Shown here piece after piece: positions 49,304 through 61,604 of a stretch of DNA of 64,000 nucleotides (positions are counted from its first letter, which is position 1; every line of letters begins with the position of its first letter). The DNA lies in NCBI GenBank assembly GCA_003956705.1, contig QZCP01000093.1, positions 80,426 through 144,425 of the forward strand, in the 5' to 3' direction. The notes below the pieces were generated by a model, which saw nothing but the letters and a program-made list of their open reading frames with translations, was not told the origin of the DNA and did no database searches. The stretch is from Brevipalpus yothersi (lineage: Eukaryota; Arthropoda; Arachnida; Trombidiformes; Tenuipalpidae). The translations under genes were made by a program, and so were the position numbers.

Positions 49304-49987
49304 TTCCATTCAAGGATGAGAGTTGTAGAAAAAAATTTTCCCATTGAATTCTAGGGAAAAAATACCTCCTTTTTACTTAATCTTTTCCCACTGGTCAAAT
49401 ACATTGATAAACACTCATATCCATCAGACAAACCTTTTACATTCAACCGATCTGATTGATGTAGCCTGGGAAACCGGCCCAAAGTCAACATCATATTGGA
49501 ACTAAAAGTGAGGGAGAAAAAGAGAGGGAAAGAGAGAGATCATCAGTTAATCCATCTACATGTATAAGAATCTCAATGTATATGTATTAACAACATTAGT
49601 CCTATCACCTACTTAATAAGTAGAATATACACATTCTTATTCTCTTCCTCTCTCTCCTCTTTCCTCCGAGTAGCTTATATACACACATATGCCCTGAGGG
49701 CATGCTGACAGGCCAGCCCGGCCGCTCGATATTCCCTCCCACTTTTACATGCTCCCTCATCGGTTTCGCTCCTCCTCTTCTGAGCCTCCGTTAAATTTTC
49801 GGCTCTCTTTCTCTTTCTCTCTCTCTCTTTCCCATAAAGTTCGGCTGATCGGATGTTGAATTATTGAGTTGATGAGTAGACAAGTTGATGATAAAGTCAG
49901 TCGATATTTTTCTTGGGTAATAAACACTCATAATAGTAGATAGATAGATAGATAAATAATTTTTTTCTTCAAATTAATTGATCGTGA

Positions 49988-49998
49988 TATATATAAGT
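49988..49998 (+). promoter_or_regulatory. Candidate TATA element upstream of the zinc-finger gene
   Basis: TATATATAAG, about 80 bp before the first in-frame ATG (50075). A TSS about 30 bp downstream would give a short 5' UTR. It rests on motif and position only; the region is AT-rich. Confidence 0.35.
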
Positions 49999-50074
49999 GG
50001 TTTTCGGTGTGTGATAATTTGCTCTGGCTCTATCTTGCTGGACATTGTTGCCCAGTCGATAATTGGTTTTCTAC

Positions 50075-50783
50075 ATGAACCTACTTCACTTTATAATGTC
50101 TCAACTTAACTGTGATGATAAGCCTGACAATCTATTTCGTCCATGGCTTGATGGATCCACAGCATCCGTCAATGATCGTCGATCCATAATCGAATCAATA
50201 AGTGAAACTTTTAATCCATATTTTGCCTTCCGTAATCATATACCAACCAACACCACCACCGCCACACCATCATCACTAACCCCATCATCTCCACCACCAC
50301 CACCACCACAACCTCCGATACCACCGCCACTGCCACCGATATCGATAGTACCTCCAAATGGAGCCTCTCTGATAGATGTTGCCTGTCCATCAACAACCAC
50401 TATTGATCCATCATCATGTCTACCTGTCAGCTCACCGCCTTCACTAATGTCTTCCGTGTCCACTGGTGTATCATCTTCATCACCACTACTAGCTCATCAC
50501 CATCATCATCCCATTCCACCCCACTTGATTCCTCATCCGATACCACACTTTTTCAATTATCAGATACCTAATTTGCATAATGATTTTAATGATCTCCTCC
50601 GGGTACACAGTATCAATTCAACACCCAAATCAATGTCACCCACATCATCGATGAACAATTCGAATACCAATGTACCACCAAGTAAGCCGAAACATCAGAG
50701 ACCCAAACGATTCAGATGTGAACATTGTGGAATCGCTTTCAGCAATAATGGTCAACTCAAAGGACATGTGAGAACTCATACAG
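50075..50783 (+). CDS. Zinc-finger gene exon 1 (Pro/Ser-rich region and finger 1)
   Basis: 236 codons plus one base. Proline runs (PPPPPPQPPIPPP) and a His run (HHHHHP) precede KHQRPKRF, a basic stretch, and the first finger. The splice falls exactly in the conserved THTG|ER linker between fingers 1 and 2. Confidence 0.8.
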
Positions 50784-50985
50784 GTAAGCAAATTTTCTCT
50801 TCCCCAAAAAATATCTGAATTGTTAGATTTCGAAAGTTGACTCTTTCATGCCAGAACATTCCAGGAGAGATAGCGTTTATTATTCATATTAGAATGTAAG
50901 ATATGCAAATCAAGGTTCATTCTCAGATGAGTCATCATTCGATAGGAACATATTCGGTTTAAACTTTGTATTTGATGAGAGAGAA

Positions 50986-51027
<42 letters not shown>

Positions 51028-51552
51028 ATTCCCTGAATAGTTTGGTGAGAGTTCATCAGTTTTAAATTTGATACAATTAATAACATGATAAAATTCCTTT
51101 CGGAATTTGCCTTCACAGAGGTCAATTGGGGATTCCAATAGACTGAAACTGTTACAATTTCAATTTCCTATGTATTCAATCAGATTCAGACTGTCCAATA
51201 AGTTTTACCATATGATTACTTACACCCCAATCTTTATTGTCCCTTTTCTCTCTGTTCAATTGTACACACAATTATAGGTGAAAGACCGTACGCATGTGAT
51301 CATCCCAATTGTGGTAAAACATTTTCACGTAATGAAGAATTGACTCGACACAAGCGAATACACACCGGACATCGTCCATATAAGTGTGAAGCGTGTCAAA
51401 AAAAGTTTGGTCGAAAAGATCATCTCAAGAAGCATATAAAAACTCACCAAAGAACACCGACCACAATGATGCCCGGAGCATGGATTACTCCAAGCCAGGT
51501 ACCGTATTCATTGTTGGTCGATTATACTGCAGGTCTATCCTTTTTCAGTTGA
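50075..51552 (+). CDS. C2H2 zinc-finger transcription factor (three fingers)
   Basis: Two exons: 50075-50783 (donor ACAG|GTAAGC, phase 1) and 51278-51552 (acceptor AATTATAG, stop TGA), 327 residues. An in-frame stop at 50060-50062 limits the start; ATG 50075 is used, with ATG 50096 (MSQLNCDDKP) as an alternative. The N-terminal 200 residues are Pro/Ser/Thr/His-rich. Three linked fingers follow: CEHCGIAFSNNGQLKGHVRTH, CDHPNCGKTFSRNEELTRHKRIH and CEACQKKFGRKDHLKKHIKTH, joined by TGERPY and TGHRPY linkers. RNEELTRH and RKDHLKKH helices resemble EGR/KLF-type fingers that read GC-rich DNA. I cannot name the orthologue. The C-terminal 30 residues may be read-through: a weak GTACCG donor at 51499 could lead to another exon. 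Confidence 0.8.
50784..51277 (+). other. Zinc-finger gene intron (494 bp)
   Basis: GTAAGC...TTATAG, phase 1, splitting the finger 1-2 linker. It contains a GA array at 50990-51026. Confidence 0.8.
50990..51026. repeat. (GA)n array
   Basis: Inside the zinc-finger gene intron. Confidence 0.95.
51278..51552 (+). CDS. Zinc-finger gene exon 2 (fingers 2 and 3)
   Basis: It begins G|GTGAAAGACCG, restoring Gly of the linker (TGERPYACD). It encodes fingers 2 and 3 and a short tail ending at TGA 51550-51552. The true C-terminus is uncertain if the exon is spliced at 51498. Confidence 0.75.
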
Positions 51553-52300
51553 GTATTGTATTTTGGACTCAAAATCAAAATGAAAAAAGGTATATGATTT
51601 GTATCTGGTTCCTTTGATTTCTCACACCCCGAAAGACCATCAATTCTCAGAGAGATATTTCCACATTTGCCTTTCCTATTGCTCAATTGATCTGGAATCA
51701 AGAGGAATTGATTCTGATCAAATATATTTTGTCCTACTGATCAAGATCGCCATCATGTGTCCAGCTGGTGTCCAAAGAATAATTTTTTTCTTTTTTAATG
51801 TAAAAGAGAAGATTTTTCCTTTGTATTCAGCCTTAAAGCTTTAGCTCTCAATCTAGGAATCTAGAAATTACAAGATACATGGCACTTGGAATGGATGTTG
51901 CAATTAAATTAAGAGAAGAAGAAGAAAAAAGATTCAAATCATGACCACAAAGTAGACTCTCGATTGTGCAACAACAATTATGATTCTTTCATTTGGCAAG
52001 TAATCACTATTTTTGTCTTAAATAATTGTCATAATTATCATCAAAAGATAGAAGAAAAAATGATTTTTCTCTCTCCTCCATAATTTGTAAATATAGTTTT
52101 ATAGAGATGATGAAGAGAAGAAAAGTTTAATTTCAAATTACACACTCTTTGATTGTTTGTTTTTTCATTCCACTTCACTCCCAAAAATCGAATATGTGAT
52201 TATGATGAATCAGATTCTTTTCACCCATCTTGCTCTCTCCAGTGTAACAATGGGGAACAATGAGATGAAGATGAAAGATGAATTTCTCCCGCATCTTTTG

Positions 52301-52328
52301 CTCTCTCTCTCTCTCTCTCTCTCTCTCA
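52301..52328. repeat. (CT)n array
   Basis: Short perfect run downstream of the zinc-finger gene. Confidence 0.95.
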
Positions 52329-52831
52329 GATGATGCACACATATACACACACACATAGAAATACGTAGTCAAAATACGATGTCTCTTGCCTCCTCATCCG
52401 CCCTTCTTCTCTCCTCTCTCTCCTCCGATCATCATCCACCGCCACCCACTCTCTGGCCCTCTGAAAGCCTCAGCCAAATAGGTTTGAGCTGTTGACAGTC
52501 TCGCTGGGATGAAGAATAAAGAGATGGCGAAAGATGCGGCAAAGTAAACGAGATATCCATTGAAACTGACTTTCTAACTGATTATGAGATATTAGAGTGA
52601 TGAACAGTGGATGGGAGATGAAGGAGGAGGAAGAAAGAGAGAGAGAGGAGGTGGTGGGGGTGATGGTGGAGGAGAGAAGGCCTTTGAGAGGCCTAGAGAA
52701 AGGCATCGAAGAAGAAGAAAAGTAAGAGGGGAGAGAGAGAAAGATGAGAGAGATCGGATAAAATGGATTCACATCAACAATACATCTTGTGAATACATCT
52801 TGCTGTGTTCAGCTTGTAATGTCATCAATGC

Positions 52832-52835
<4 letters not shown>

Positions 52836-52894
<59 letters not shown>
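52836..52894. repeat. (GA)n array
   Basis: First of a same-orientation GA pair separated by about 125 bp of GC-richer DNA. Confidence 0.97.
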
Positions 52895-52897
<3 letters not shown>

Positions 52898-53017
52898 TCT
52901 ATTGAAATGATTTCGGCTTTTCGCTTGGCCTCAGGAAGAAAGCCCGCTTGATACTTTGTACTTAAAATGAGTCCACTGATATCGATTCTTCCATTAACGG
53001 ATGAGGAGGAAGATGGA

Positions 53018-53019
<2 letters not shown>

Positions 53020-53093
<74 letters not shown>
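53020..53093. repeat. (GA)n array with GCGAGCGA interruption
   Basis: Second GA array of the pair. Two CGAG variants at about 53053-53060 interrupt the run. Confidence 0.97.
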
Positions 53094-53095
<2 letters not shown>

Positions 53096-53103
53096 ATACC
53101 AAA

Positions 53104-53460
53104 ATGGAAACACAATTTTCGGGCTTAACGCAAGGATCACATGGAAATGATCGACATAGAGAGACACACGCTCATTCATTACTTTTATTATGGCCTCCTA
53201 TCCAGCCTATACATGCATCGGCAACGGCCTCTCACTTCATTGGCCGCTACACGCTTACTGATCCCATCATCAAGCCCGCCACCCAATATCGATCTGGGGT
53301 GAATAAGAGAGAGAGGAGAATGAGGGAAAGAGAGAAGGATGAAGAGAAGGATAGAGAGGAGGATGGAGAGGAGGCGGCGAGGAGCCGAAATCATATCAAG
53401 CTTTATCGGGGCCAGCTTTCGGATCCAACTGGCACTGATTGTGATGCGGGAACTGTGTAG
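53104..53460 (+). CDS. Uncertain ORF, 118 codons
   Basis: ATG 53104 to TAG, directly after a GA array. The first two thirds have mixed composition (METQFSGLTQGSHGND..., FIGRYTLTDPIIKPATQ); then comes a GA-encoded Arg/Glu run and RGQLSDPTGTDCDAGTV at the end. No domain is recognised and no splice partner is seen. It may be a chance ORF in a GC-richer, possibly regulatory islet. Confidence 0.2.
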   Translation: METQFSGLTQGSHGNDRHRETHAHSLLLLWPPIQPIHASATASHFIGRYTLTDPIIKPATQYRSGVNKRERRMREREKDEEKDREEDGEEAARSRNHIKLYRGQLSDPTGTDCDAGTV

Positions 53461-54102
53461 ATTCTGGTTTGACTGGTAAATGATGATGATAGTGGCCTAT
53501 AATCATCATCACTTTTTCGATGAACAGAGAAGAAAGAAAAGATTGAAATTATTTTCACTTGTGTTTCGACACTGTCGAGATATGTTTTGGCGGTGAATTG
53601 AGATCATTTCACACCAATCATCTGAAAGTGTTTTTTGGTTCAAAAGAGAGAAAAAAGGATTATGACACTTGTTCGTGATCTTCCTCTAGTACTCAGCATC
53701 TTAACAAGCATCTTGAGGTTGATTAAGTGTAAGCAGTGTAGATATGATCTTGGACAATTTACACTCGATGGCCAATCGTTTTATGTCCATGAGTGTGTGT
53801 TTTTCACAAAATAAGTGTTTAACTTTGGCAATCATACTTTTCAAGTGGCTTGTTTGAGCGAATGTGCCAACAATACACATCTATTTGAACACGGAAGCCA
53901 TTTGAATTATTGAGATCACTATCCAGAGAAAGAGAGAAGCCACGAGGTTAGACACGAGCTGAAGTGGATATTGCAAAGAAATGCAAATGAAAGAGAGAAA
54001 TATAAGGACTATACAGCATATGAATTTTCTTGCCTAGAGAAAGAAAGAAAAAGAGAGAGAGTAAAAATTTTGCGTATGAATGAAATTGGTTGAGAATAGT
54101 TT

Positions 54103-54106
<4 letters not shown>

Positions 54107-54152
<46 letters not shown>

Positions 54153-54168
54153 TTCCTCAAAATAAGGG

Positions 54169-54221
<53 letters not shown>
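54107..54221. repeat. Inverted GA/CT repeat (long potential hairpin)
   Basis: GA run 54107-54149, a 21-bp spacer (about 54150-54170) and CT run 54171-54221. The two arms are complementary over about 40 bp, so the transcript or single strand could fold into a near-perfect hairpin. Confidence 0.95.
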
Positions 54222-54224
<3 letters not shown>

Positions 54225-56155
54225 GGTAAGAGGTCAGCCGAAAGACAAGAAGACAAGGTCAAAAGGTAAGCCTAAGAGATTACATGAAAGAGGTAAGTCC
54301 AGATCTCATTTTGGGTCTTTTAGCTATTGAACCTTTTGTTGGGCCTCTCTAAAAATTCAGTTTTCAAAATGTTTGACAATGAATGTATTGCCTTTTTGCC
54401 TTTTTCTATACTACACTTCAAATTCTTCTTCTTCTCATTATAAAGAGAGAGAGAGAGAGAGAGAGAGAAACATTCTTTTTCCTTCTCTCCTCTCTCAATG
54501 AATTGGCCTTCAACTTTTCCGCTAACCAAAGCGATTTTAACGATTTTTGATTCATGAAAAAAGAAGAAAAATTTTTCCCTTTTCTCACCTCATGTTGCTC
54601 TATTTTCCATTTTGCTGCTCATTTTGACACCTTACCTGTCAAGTGGATCCATTCTCAGGTGAAACATTTTAGTATACACTAAACTGATCATTATGGCTTG
54701 CTACTGCTGTGATGAAAGTATTTAGTGGACAAAAATTCAATTCAAACTGAAATCGATGCCTATCGATATTGAGCTTTGTATTCTTGAGCAAATCTTGTTA
54801 GCTCACGATTCTAAGCTATTCAGTATTGTCCATCAGAATCTCATTCAACCAAATCATGATCTCAGCTCGAGCTGCGAGATGGTGAAGTTGTCCAGTGAGT
54901 GCTCATTTAGGATCTAGTATCTGTATTCTTTTTATGGAATTAATAGTATAGAATAATTCATCTGGATAGAAGATGTTTCTTGAGTATTTTGATTGTTTGG
55001 TTTGAAGTTCTTTCTATTCATGGGAACGACCGTATTTTCAGTATTTGTAAAGAATCACAAATCACTTCTTAATCAGAGATATTAAGGTTTCTAAAATATA
55101 ATTAAAAGTGCCCTGATTACTAATCTTTCAACTTCTTTGTGCTTAATCACTTTATGATCAATTGCTCGAGGTAGTTTTTGATTATGATTAATAATAATAA
55201 CATTTGAAGGCAAAAAGAAGATTACCATATGGTTTAAGGAGGGCAAACAGTAAGTGCCACATTCTAGGTGAAGTATAGTTTCGATTTACCTGAGAAGCCC
55301 TTCGATGAGAGAATTTGAAAGAAAAATTTTGAAAAGTTGATCGAATTTAAAAGTCAAATCAACACCCATTTCTCGAGGTGATTGATGCAAGTCAAAAAGT
55401 TGAGGCCATAAAGGTTGAACCCTCTTTTTTTCCTCAATTTTAATATCAAGGGTTTTGCCATGTAAATTGGCTTAAAATTGAACATTTGTAACACTGTTTG
55501 AAAATGATTGGTTGAGAGCTGGTGGATCCACATACTTACACACATACATATATATATATATATTCACATATATAGAATATTTACATATATTCTACATACG
55601 CACTTCAACTTTTCGAGTGGCCTCAGATGTTGTGTGTGTGTATGCATGTTGATGTGGAGAGATGTTTCATTGATTGTAATCATCTTAAGATGGATTACAA
55701 GCTCTCTGTAACCAAACTCTCATCGCTCTTTGAGCCGCTCTTTTCCGTTCATTTGGCCGCTCTTCTCTCTCTCTCTCTCTCTCTTCCTCTCTTGAAAAGC
55801 TGTGAAAACGATATTGTGAAGTTCTATCCAGCACACACACACATACATATACACACACACGGGCACGGCTTTCAGTAGTCTCTCCGATCAAGTGGCTTAC
55901 TTTCCTTTTACGCTCTCATTCCACACCTCGAGCCGCTCTCTGGCTCTATGGTTCGGCCCCATAGTTTTCCAGTGAACAATCGACTTCAGGCCACAATAGT
56001 ATAGAGAGAGAGAGAGAAAAGTAACAGAATCGTTCATGATGATAGATGGTTCAATGGAAGTGCCCCTCGCTGTTCCCCTGGAAATATGTCTCTTCCAAAA
56101 TCAAGTGGATACGGCTATTTGTTCAATGAAAGGTTTTCTCACCTTTTCTTCTCAC

Positions 56156-56158
<3 letters not shown>

Positions 56159-56205
<47 letters not shown>

Positions 56206-57031
56206 NNNNNNNNNNNNNNNNNNNNNNNNNNNNNNNNNNNNNNNNNNNNNNNNNNNNNNNNNNNNNNNNNNNNNNNNNNNNNNNNNNNNNNNNNNNNNNN
56301 NNNNNNNNNNNNNNNNNNNNNNNNNNNNNNNNNNNNNNNNNNNNNNNNNNNNNNNNNNNNNNNNNNNNNNNNNNNNNNNNNNNNNNNNNNNNNNNNNNNN
56401 NNNNNNNNNNNNNNNNNNNNNNNNNNNNNNNNNNNNNNNNNNNNNNNNNNNNNNNNNNNNNNNNNNNNNNNNNNNNNNNNNNNNNNNNNNNNNNNNNNNN
56501 NNNNNNNNNNNNNNNNNNNNNNNNNNNNNNNNNNNNNNNNNNNNNNNNNNNNNNNNNNNNNNNNNNNNNNNNNNNNNNNNNNNNNNNNNNNNNNNNNNNN
56601 NNNNNNNNNNNNNNNNNNNNNNNNNNNNNNNNNNNNNNNNNNNNNNNNNNNNNNNNNNNNNNNNNNNNNNNNNNNNNNNNNNNNNNNNNNNNNNNNNNNN
56701 NNNNNNNNNNNNNNNNNNNNNNNNNNNNNNNNNNNNNNNNNNNNNNNNNNNNNNNNNNNNNNNNNNNNNNNNNNNNNNNNNNNNNNNNNNNNNNNNNNNN
56801 NNNNNNNNNNNNNNNNNNNNNNNNNNNNNNNNNNNNNNNNNNNNNNNNNNNNNNNNNNNNNNNNNNNNNNNNNNNNNNNNNNNNNNNNNNNNNNNNNNNN
56901 NNNNNNNNNNNNNNNNNNNNNNNNNNNNNNNNNNNNNNNNNNNNNNNNNNNNNNNNNNNNNNNNNNNNNNNNNNNNNNNNNNNNNNNNNNNNNNNNNNNN
57001 NNNNNNNNNNNNNNNNNNNNNNNNNNNNNNN

Positions 57032-57080
<49 letters not shown>
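56159..57080. repeat. (CT)n array interrupted by an 826-bp assembly gap
   Basis: CT runs at 56159-56205 and 57032-57080 flank N at 56206-57031. Same repeat and same orientation on both sides, as at 24 kb. Confidence 0.95.
56206..57031. other. Assembly gap (826 N)
   Basis: Run of N inside the CT array; gap length is unverified. Confidence 0.99.
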
Positions 57081-57082
<2 letters not shown>

Positions 57083-57975
57083 ATGAAAAGCTTACTTTCT
57101 TACACTTACTGACTCTCTTTCTCACCTCTCGTGTGCGTCTTCAACTACTACCTCGAACCGATCGGGCGCGATCTCATGTGGCCTCTGAACGGCCTTCCGT
57201 TGGGTTAATTTTTCCACCTATTCATAGAATAATATCGCTTTGATAATGCTACACTGGCAAGAATTAGGGCCATTTTCAGGCTGAGTTTTCAGTGGAAAAC
57301 GATTTTCATTTTTTCTCATCTAGTACTCTGGCAAATCGAGCTCAAATCGTATTCCATTAGAATCATATAGTTTTTTTAACGCTAAATTTTCATTAGCTCA
57401 AAAGATCCTAGTGGAATAGATTAGAATTCAGATCATTGGTTGTCGGCTTCAGCGAGGAATTCTCTTCGAATTCTTTCCGTTTTTCTCGATTCGATCGATT
57501 ACAAGATTGATTTAATCCTACAGTGAATTTGAAGCTTTGTACATCTTGGATGGAGAGTTTCCATCAGATCCTAGGGTGGTCTTGACACGATTGAAACTCT
57601 TCCACACCGATGGATTCAGGATTATTCTGGTCTGATTCATGACTATTCCAACACAAAATCTGATTGTACCGATTTTGTACAAGGGGTTAGGCACAAAGGT
57701 TTATCATCATGGAGCCACCACTAATTTGAGGCACTAAATGAGGCAAAATCTTCTTACACCTATTATACTTATCCAAAGCCTCTCGTCAACGATGTGTAAG
57801 CATTTTTACCTCAAATCACGTTCGAATAGGCATGAAAACGCCAGACTTCCTCGGAATACAGCTCCTTTACCGTTCATCCTACCGGAAGGATAACTTTTGT
57901 GACCAGTCTATGGGCTACATTGAATTCATGGGCTACTTTGATTCCATGTGCCAGAAAGAAATAGTCACATAGATG

Positions 57976-57976
<1 letters not shown>

Positions 57977-58033
<57 letters not shown>
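57977..58033. repeat. (CT)n array
   Basis: Slightly interrupted near its start (CTTTCT); followed by a short reversed GA-rich run at about 58058-58081. Confidence 0.95.
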
Positions 58034-58036
<3 letters not shown>

Positions 58037-59053
58037 ATTCATTCGTCTATTGGTAGAATAGAAAGAAAGAGAAAGAGAGAGCTACCGATCCTCAAGCGGT
58101 GGCCATTGTTATACTCAATGTATCGATTTCCGACCGCCAACAGAAAGCCGTTCTACCTGAACGCCTCGCTCTTCAGGCCACTGTCGACAGTTTGAGTAAT
58201 AGGTAATGGTAACAGTGTTAGAAACAAGATATGCTTTCAGAATATCTGAGAAGGAGAGGTTTACAGAGGTGTTCGGTGCCAAATGCCTTTCTCACCTCTC
58301 ACAAATATATCGCCACGAGCGGAATGAAATTCGATCACTTTGAGTAGTAATCAATTAAATCGAGATCAAAAATCTAATCGAATTATCGAAATTTGGGTAT
58401 CATTGCAATGAGCAAGTTATCGGAAGTGTTATGGAACAAGTGAAAGGGAAAATTTTTAAAGTAGGAAATGGTGTATAAATTTTAGTCTCAACATGAATGA
58501 AAAACCGTAAATTTTATACGATGAATGAAGTGTATATGAAATAGTTGACCGATAATCCTGGAGCGGATCAAACATGATTGACTTGTCAGTTATTGATACA
58601 GAACTCATAAAACATTTCTAACCGAAACAGGCTGGTTACGCTTGTCAGAGGCACCAGAAGCCTATGGTCCAAATTTTCATGACACAATCAGCACAGTCCA
58701 GAGGTTAGAATAAGAGGAGGAGGAGGAGGTGAAAATTTCAGGGAAAGAGAATGCAAACCAGCTTGTCATATAAATCATATTCCATGAAATGGAAATTAGC
58801 ATTTGGCATCGAACATTGGCTGGGAAACGTTAAGACATGGTCGAAATTTTGGTGTTGAAAAGATGATGATTGGCCTGACTATAGGCTCTATTGGAAAGCC
58901 ACATACACGAATATGTGAATCTGTCAGTAAGATACCTTCAGTAAGTCCCACAAAAGTCTATTCCTCTAATTCATGGCTAGTTATCATGTTTCCTCACCTC
59001 ATTTGTCCTTTTGAGCTCAAATTTCCAGCTGAACATATAACTGATCCAGATTT

Positions 59054-59057
59054 TCTC

Positions 59058-59097
<40 letters not shown>

Positions 59098-59098
59098 C
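59054..59098. repeat. Compound (CT)n-(CTTT)n microsatellite
   Basis: CT run passing directly into TTTC tetranucleotides. The same compound order is seen at 61513-61604. Confidence 0.95.
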
Positions 59099-59576
59099 TT
59101 CTCTTTCCAGGCTTCCAGTAAAAAAATACTCAGGTAGGAATACACACACTTATTCAAGAAAAAAGGAAAACTTGACTAGTGAGTATGTCATGATATGTCT
59201 TGTGAAAGATCATTTTTTCTCTTTCTTCTATTCATTCAGAATAGGAATTAGATTCGCTCAAGAGCCGGAAAAGTGTAAGTCAATGAAAATCTTTCTCTCT
59301 CTCCTGCTTGACAAAATCATTTGGTTCTTGATTAGATACGGCAAAATATTGACTACCGTTAAACTTGCTCCTTACTACTTGACTTACTAGTGTGTCTGTG
59401 TGTGTGTATGGCACATACATCAATGTGTGTACTCGTGTTCATTCTATCTTACGTGGATGTCCCAACTAGGACTGCATAGTTTATATGTGTCCGCTTTGGT
59501 GGCCCGATTTTTGAATGTTAACAATTGAATAATAAAACACCATTCGATACATCCATCGGATTTCAATGTCAACTAG

Positions 59577-59577
<1 letters not shown>

Positions 59578-59617
<40 letters not shown>
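59578..59617. repeat. (CT)n array
   Basis: Perfect 40-bp run. Confidence 0.97.
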
Positions 59618-59618
<1 letters not shown>

Positions 59619-61299
59619 TACTCTATCCAAAGTGGGTTGAGAAGAATATGAGTCAATTTTACATTGTACATCACTTAACAGCTAGCTGGAGTCGAAAGCT
59701 TGACTGAATTTGGTGACCTCAAAAAGTGATACTCACACACACACAAATACTAAATGGGCAGTCTTTTTCAGTGACTTTTGAATGGCGATGATAATCTTTA
59801 ATTACAGTGCTACCAAAATTCATCAATTTTTTAAGCACTCAAGTGGCAAGCATTTACCACCAGAAGCATAAAGTGAGCTTCGCTTTTTGTGTTCCAATTT
59901 TTGGTGATGATTTATTTGTGCCAATAGAGATGTATGATCTTGAAAAACGATTGGACTGATTCGAAAGATTTTACAGGATAACAATTTTGTCGTGGAAAAA
60001 TTTTCATGCACCACCATTCAGTTGAATTAACAATACACAATGTCAGTGTACATTCAAATGTTATTTTACGAATCAAACCCTTTTCTTACAGACCGATAAT
60101 AATTGGTAAGAAATTCCTACTATGAATACTAAGAATACTAAGAATTCGGAATTCCTTGCCGATTGTTTTCTCAAATTTTCAAGATATTATTTCCACTTCT
60201 CACAATCTAATACATGACAACCGAAAGAAAGGGAATAAAAAATCTCAATGGAATTTTTGGGTGAAAAATATTACCTCAATTTAACTGATGCGTGCCATCA
60301 GGCAATCATGATAATCGTTCACTAAACACTTCTGTAGCCGCCAGCTATAGATACATACACACATGGTGTGATCCAGACCAATGGCCACACTGTCTATGGA
60401 AAGATTAATTTATAAAGAATCACTTTTTCTCTCTCTCTCTCAACTAGCCGAATTTGAGTTATATGTACATGTAGGTATGATGATGATGGAGAAGATGATG
60501 ATTATGAGAAGAGTGAATCAAGTTGATAATTAATGATTCCGAGTGATTTTCATCGTGTGAGTCAAAAGTGGCTGGAAAAAAAGCATGGCCAAGATGGAGG
60601 ATTGATATTGGCTTGAGAAAAAAAAGTAAGATTCAGTTTCGACCTCCTACTATACGGTGTTGGTGTGAAAGGTATACACACATGTGGCCAAAATGAATGA
60701 ATGAAAACCACTCTTCAGTGACAGAAAAAATTTTTTTACAAAATTTTTCTTCCTTCTGTTGGGCTTTGAGGCAAAATTTTTCTTCTTCTTCTTGGCCAAA
60801 ATCAAAAATAAATTCATTTGTACACGTTTGATTCCAATGATTCAACTGGGCTGAGTGGACCAATAGGGCCTTGAGGGCGGGCGAGATGCCTCTTGTTGCC
60901 CTGTGTTTTGGAAGGGAATCAATGAGGCCGACTCACCACCCGAAGTGTGATGTGGCCCAAGTGATGGTGGTGAACATCACCATACACACCATACATATAC
61001 ACACAGGATTGGCTCTGTGTTTATCGTTAATATTTTCCACCTCCCGATGATTCCGTTGGAATCATCATGATAATGATGATGGTGGAATCCCAATGTGGCC
61101 ACTCTGGAGGAGAAAAAAAGGAAGAAAGAGAGAGAACTGAATTGAATTTATGTATAAGTTTGAGGCTAGGTATACACATCGTACGATGATGATAATCATC
61201 ATCGGTCATTTTGACTTTGAGCCAGTGAAACATGTCACTTTTCGGAGGGCGGCTTAAATGAATGCTGGTGGATTCATGTAAGTGATGGAGATAATGATC

Positions 61300-61301
<2 letters not shown>

Positions 61302-61343
<42 letters not shown>
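61302..61343. repeat. (GA)n array
   Basis: Perfect run, 170 bp before the opposed CT array at 61513. Confidence 0.97.
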
Positions 61344-61346
<3 letters not shown>

Positions 61347-61508
61347 AAAAAAGTGGTCCCAAGCAGAGATTGGCCTTTTGGTCTCTAACTGAGAGGAAAA
61401 TGGTCAAAAATTGATGAAAAATTAAAAATTACTTTTGTCAAAGTGTGTCTTATTGCTTTTGAGTAGCTCTTTTACTGGCGCGAAAAAAAAGAGGAGGTAA
61501 AATTTTTT

Positions 61509-61512
<4 letters not shown>

Positions 61513-61604
<92 letters not shown>
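61513..61604. repeat. Compound (CT)n-(TTTC)n microsatellite
   Basis: CT to about 61576, then seven or so TTTC units to 61604. Confidence 0.96.

Larger units (their letters stand above)
42706..50074. other. Divergent intergenic region, MGRN1-like (-) and zinc-finger gene (+)
   Basis: About 7.4 kb with no supported exon. The part 42706-45100 is ordinary AT-rich DNA. From 45200 on there are GA/CT arrays (45585, 46292, 47064, 49246) beside short GC-richer islets (45540-45585, 46925-46985, 47135-47235, 49690-49810). These could be distal regulatory DNA of the zinc-finger gene. ORFs here are all repeat-driven or short. Confidence 0.6.

Noticed and set aside
56036..57243. ORFs of 358 and 385 codons across the second gap
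   Set aside because: They owe their length to N and a CT array.
58803..59390. 195-codon plus-strand ORF
   Set aside because: It starts at TTG, runs through a CT/CTTT microsatellite, has no recognisable domain and reads like translated AT-rich noncoding DNA.
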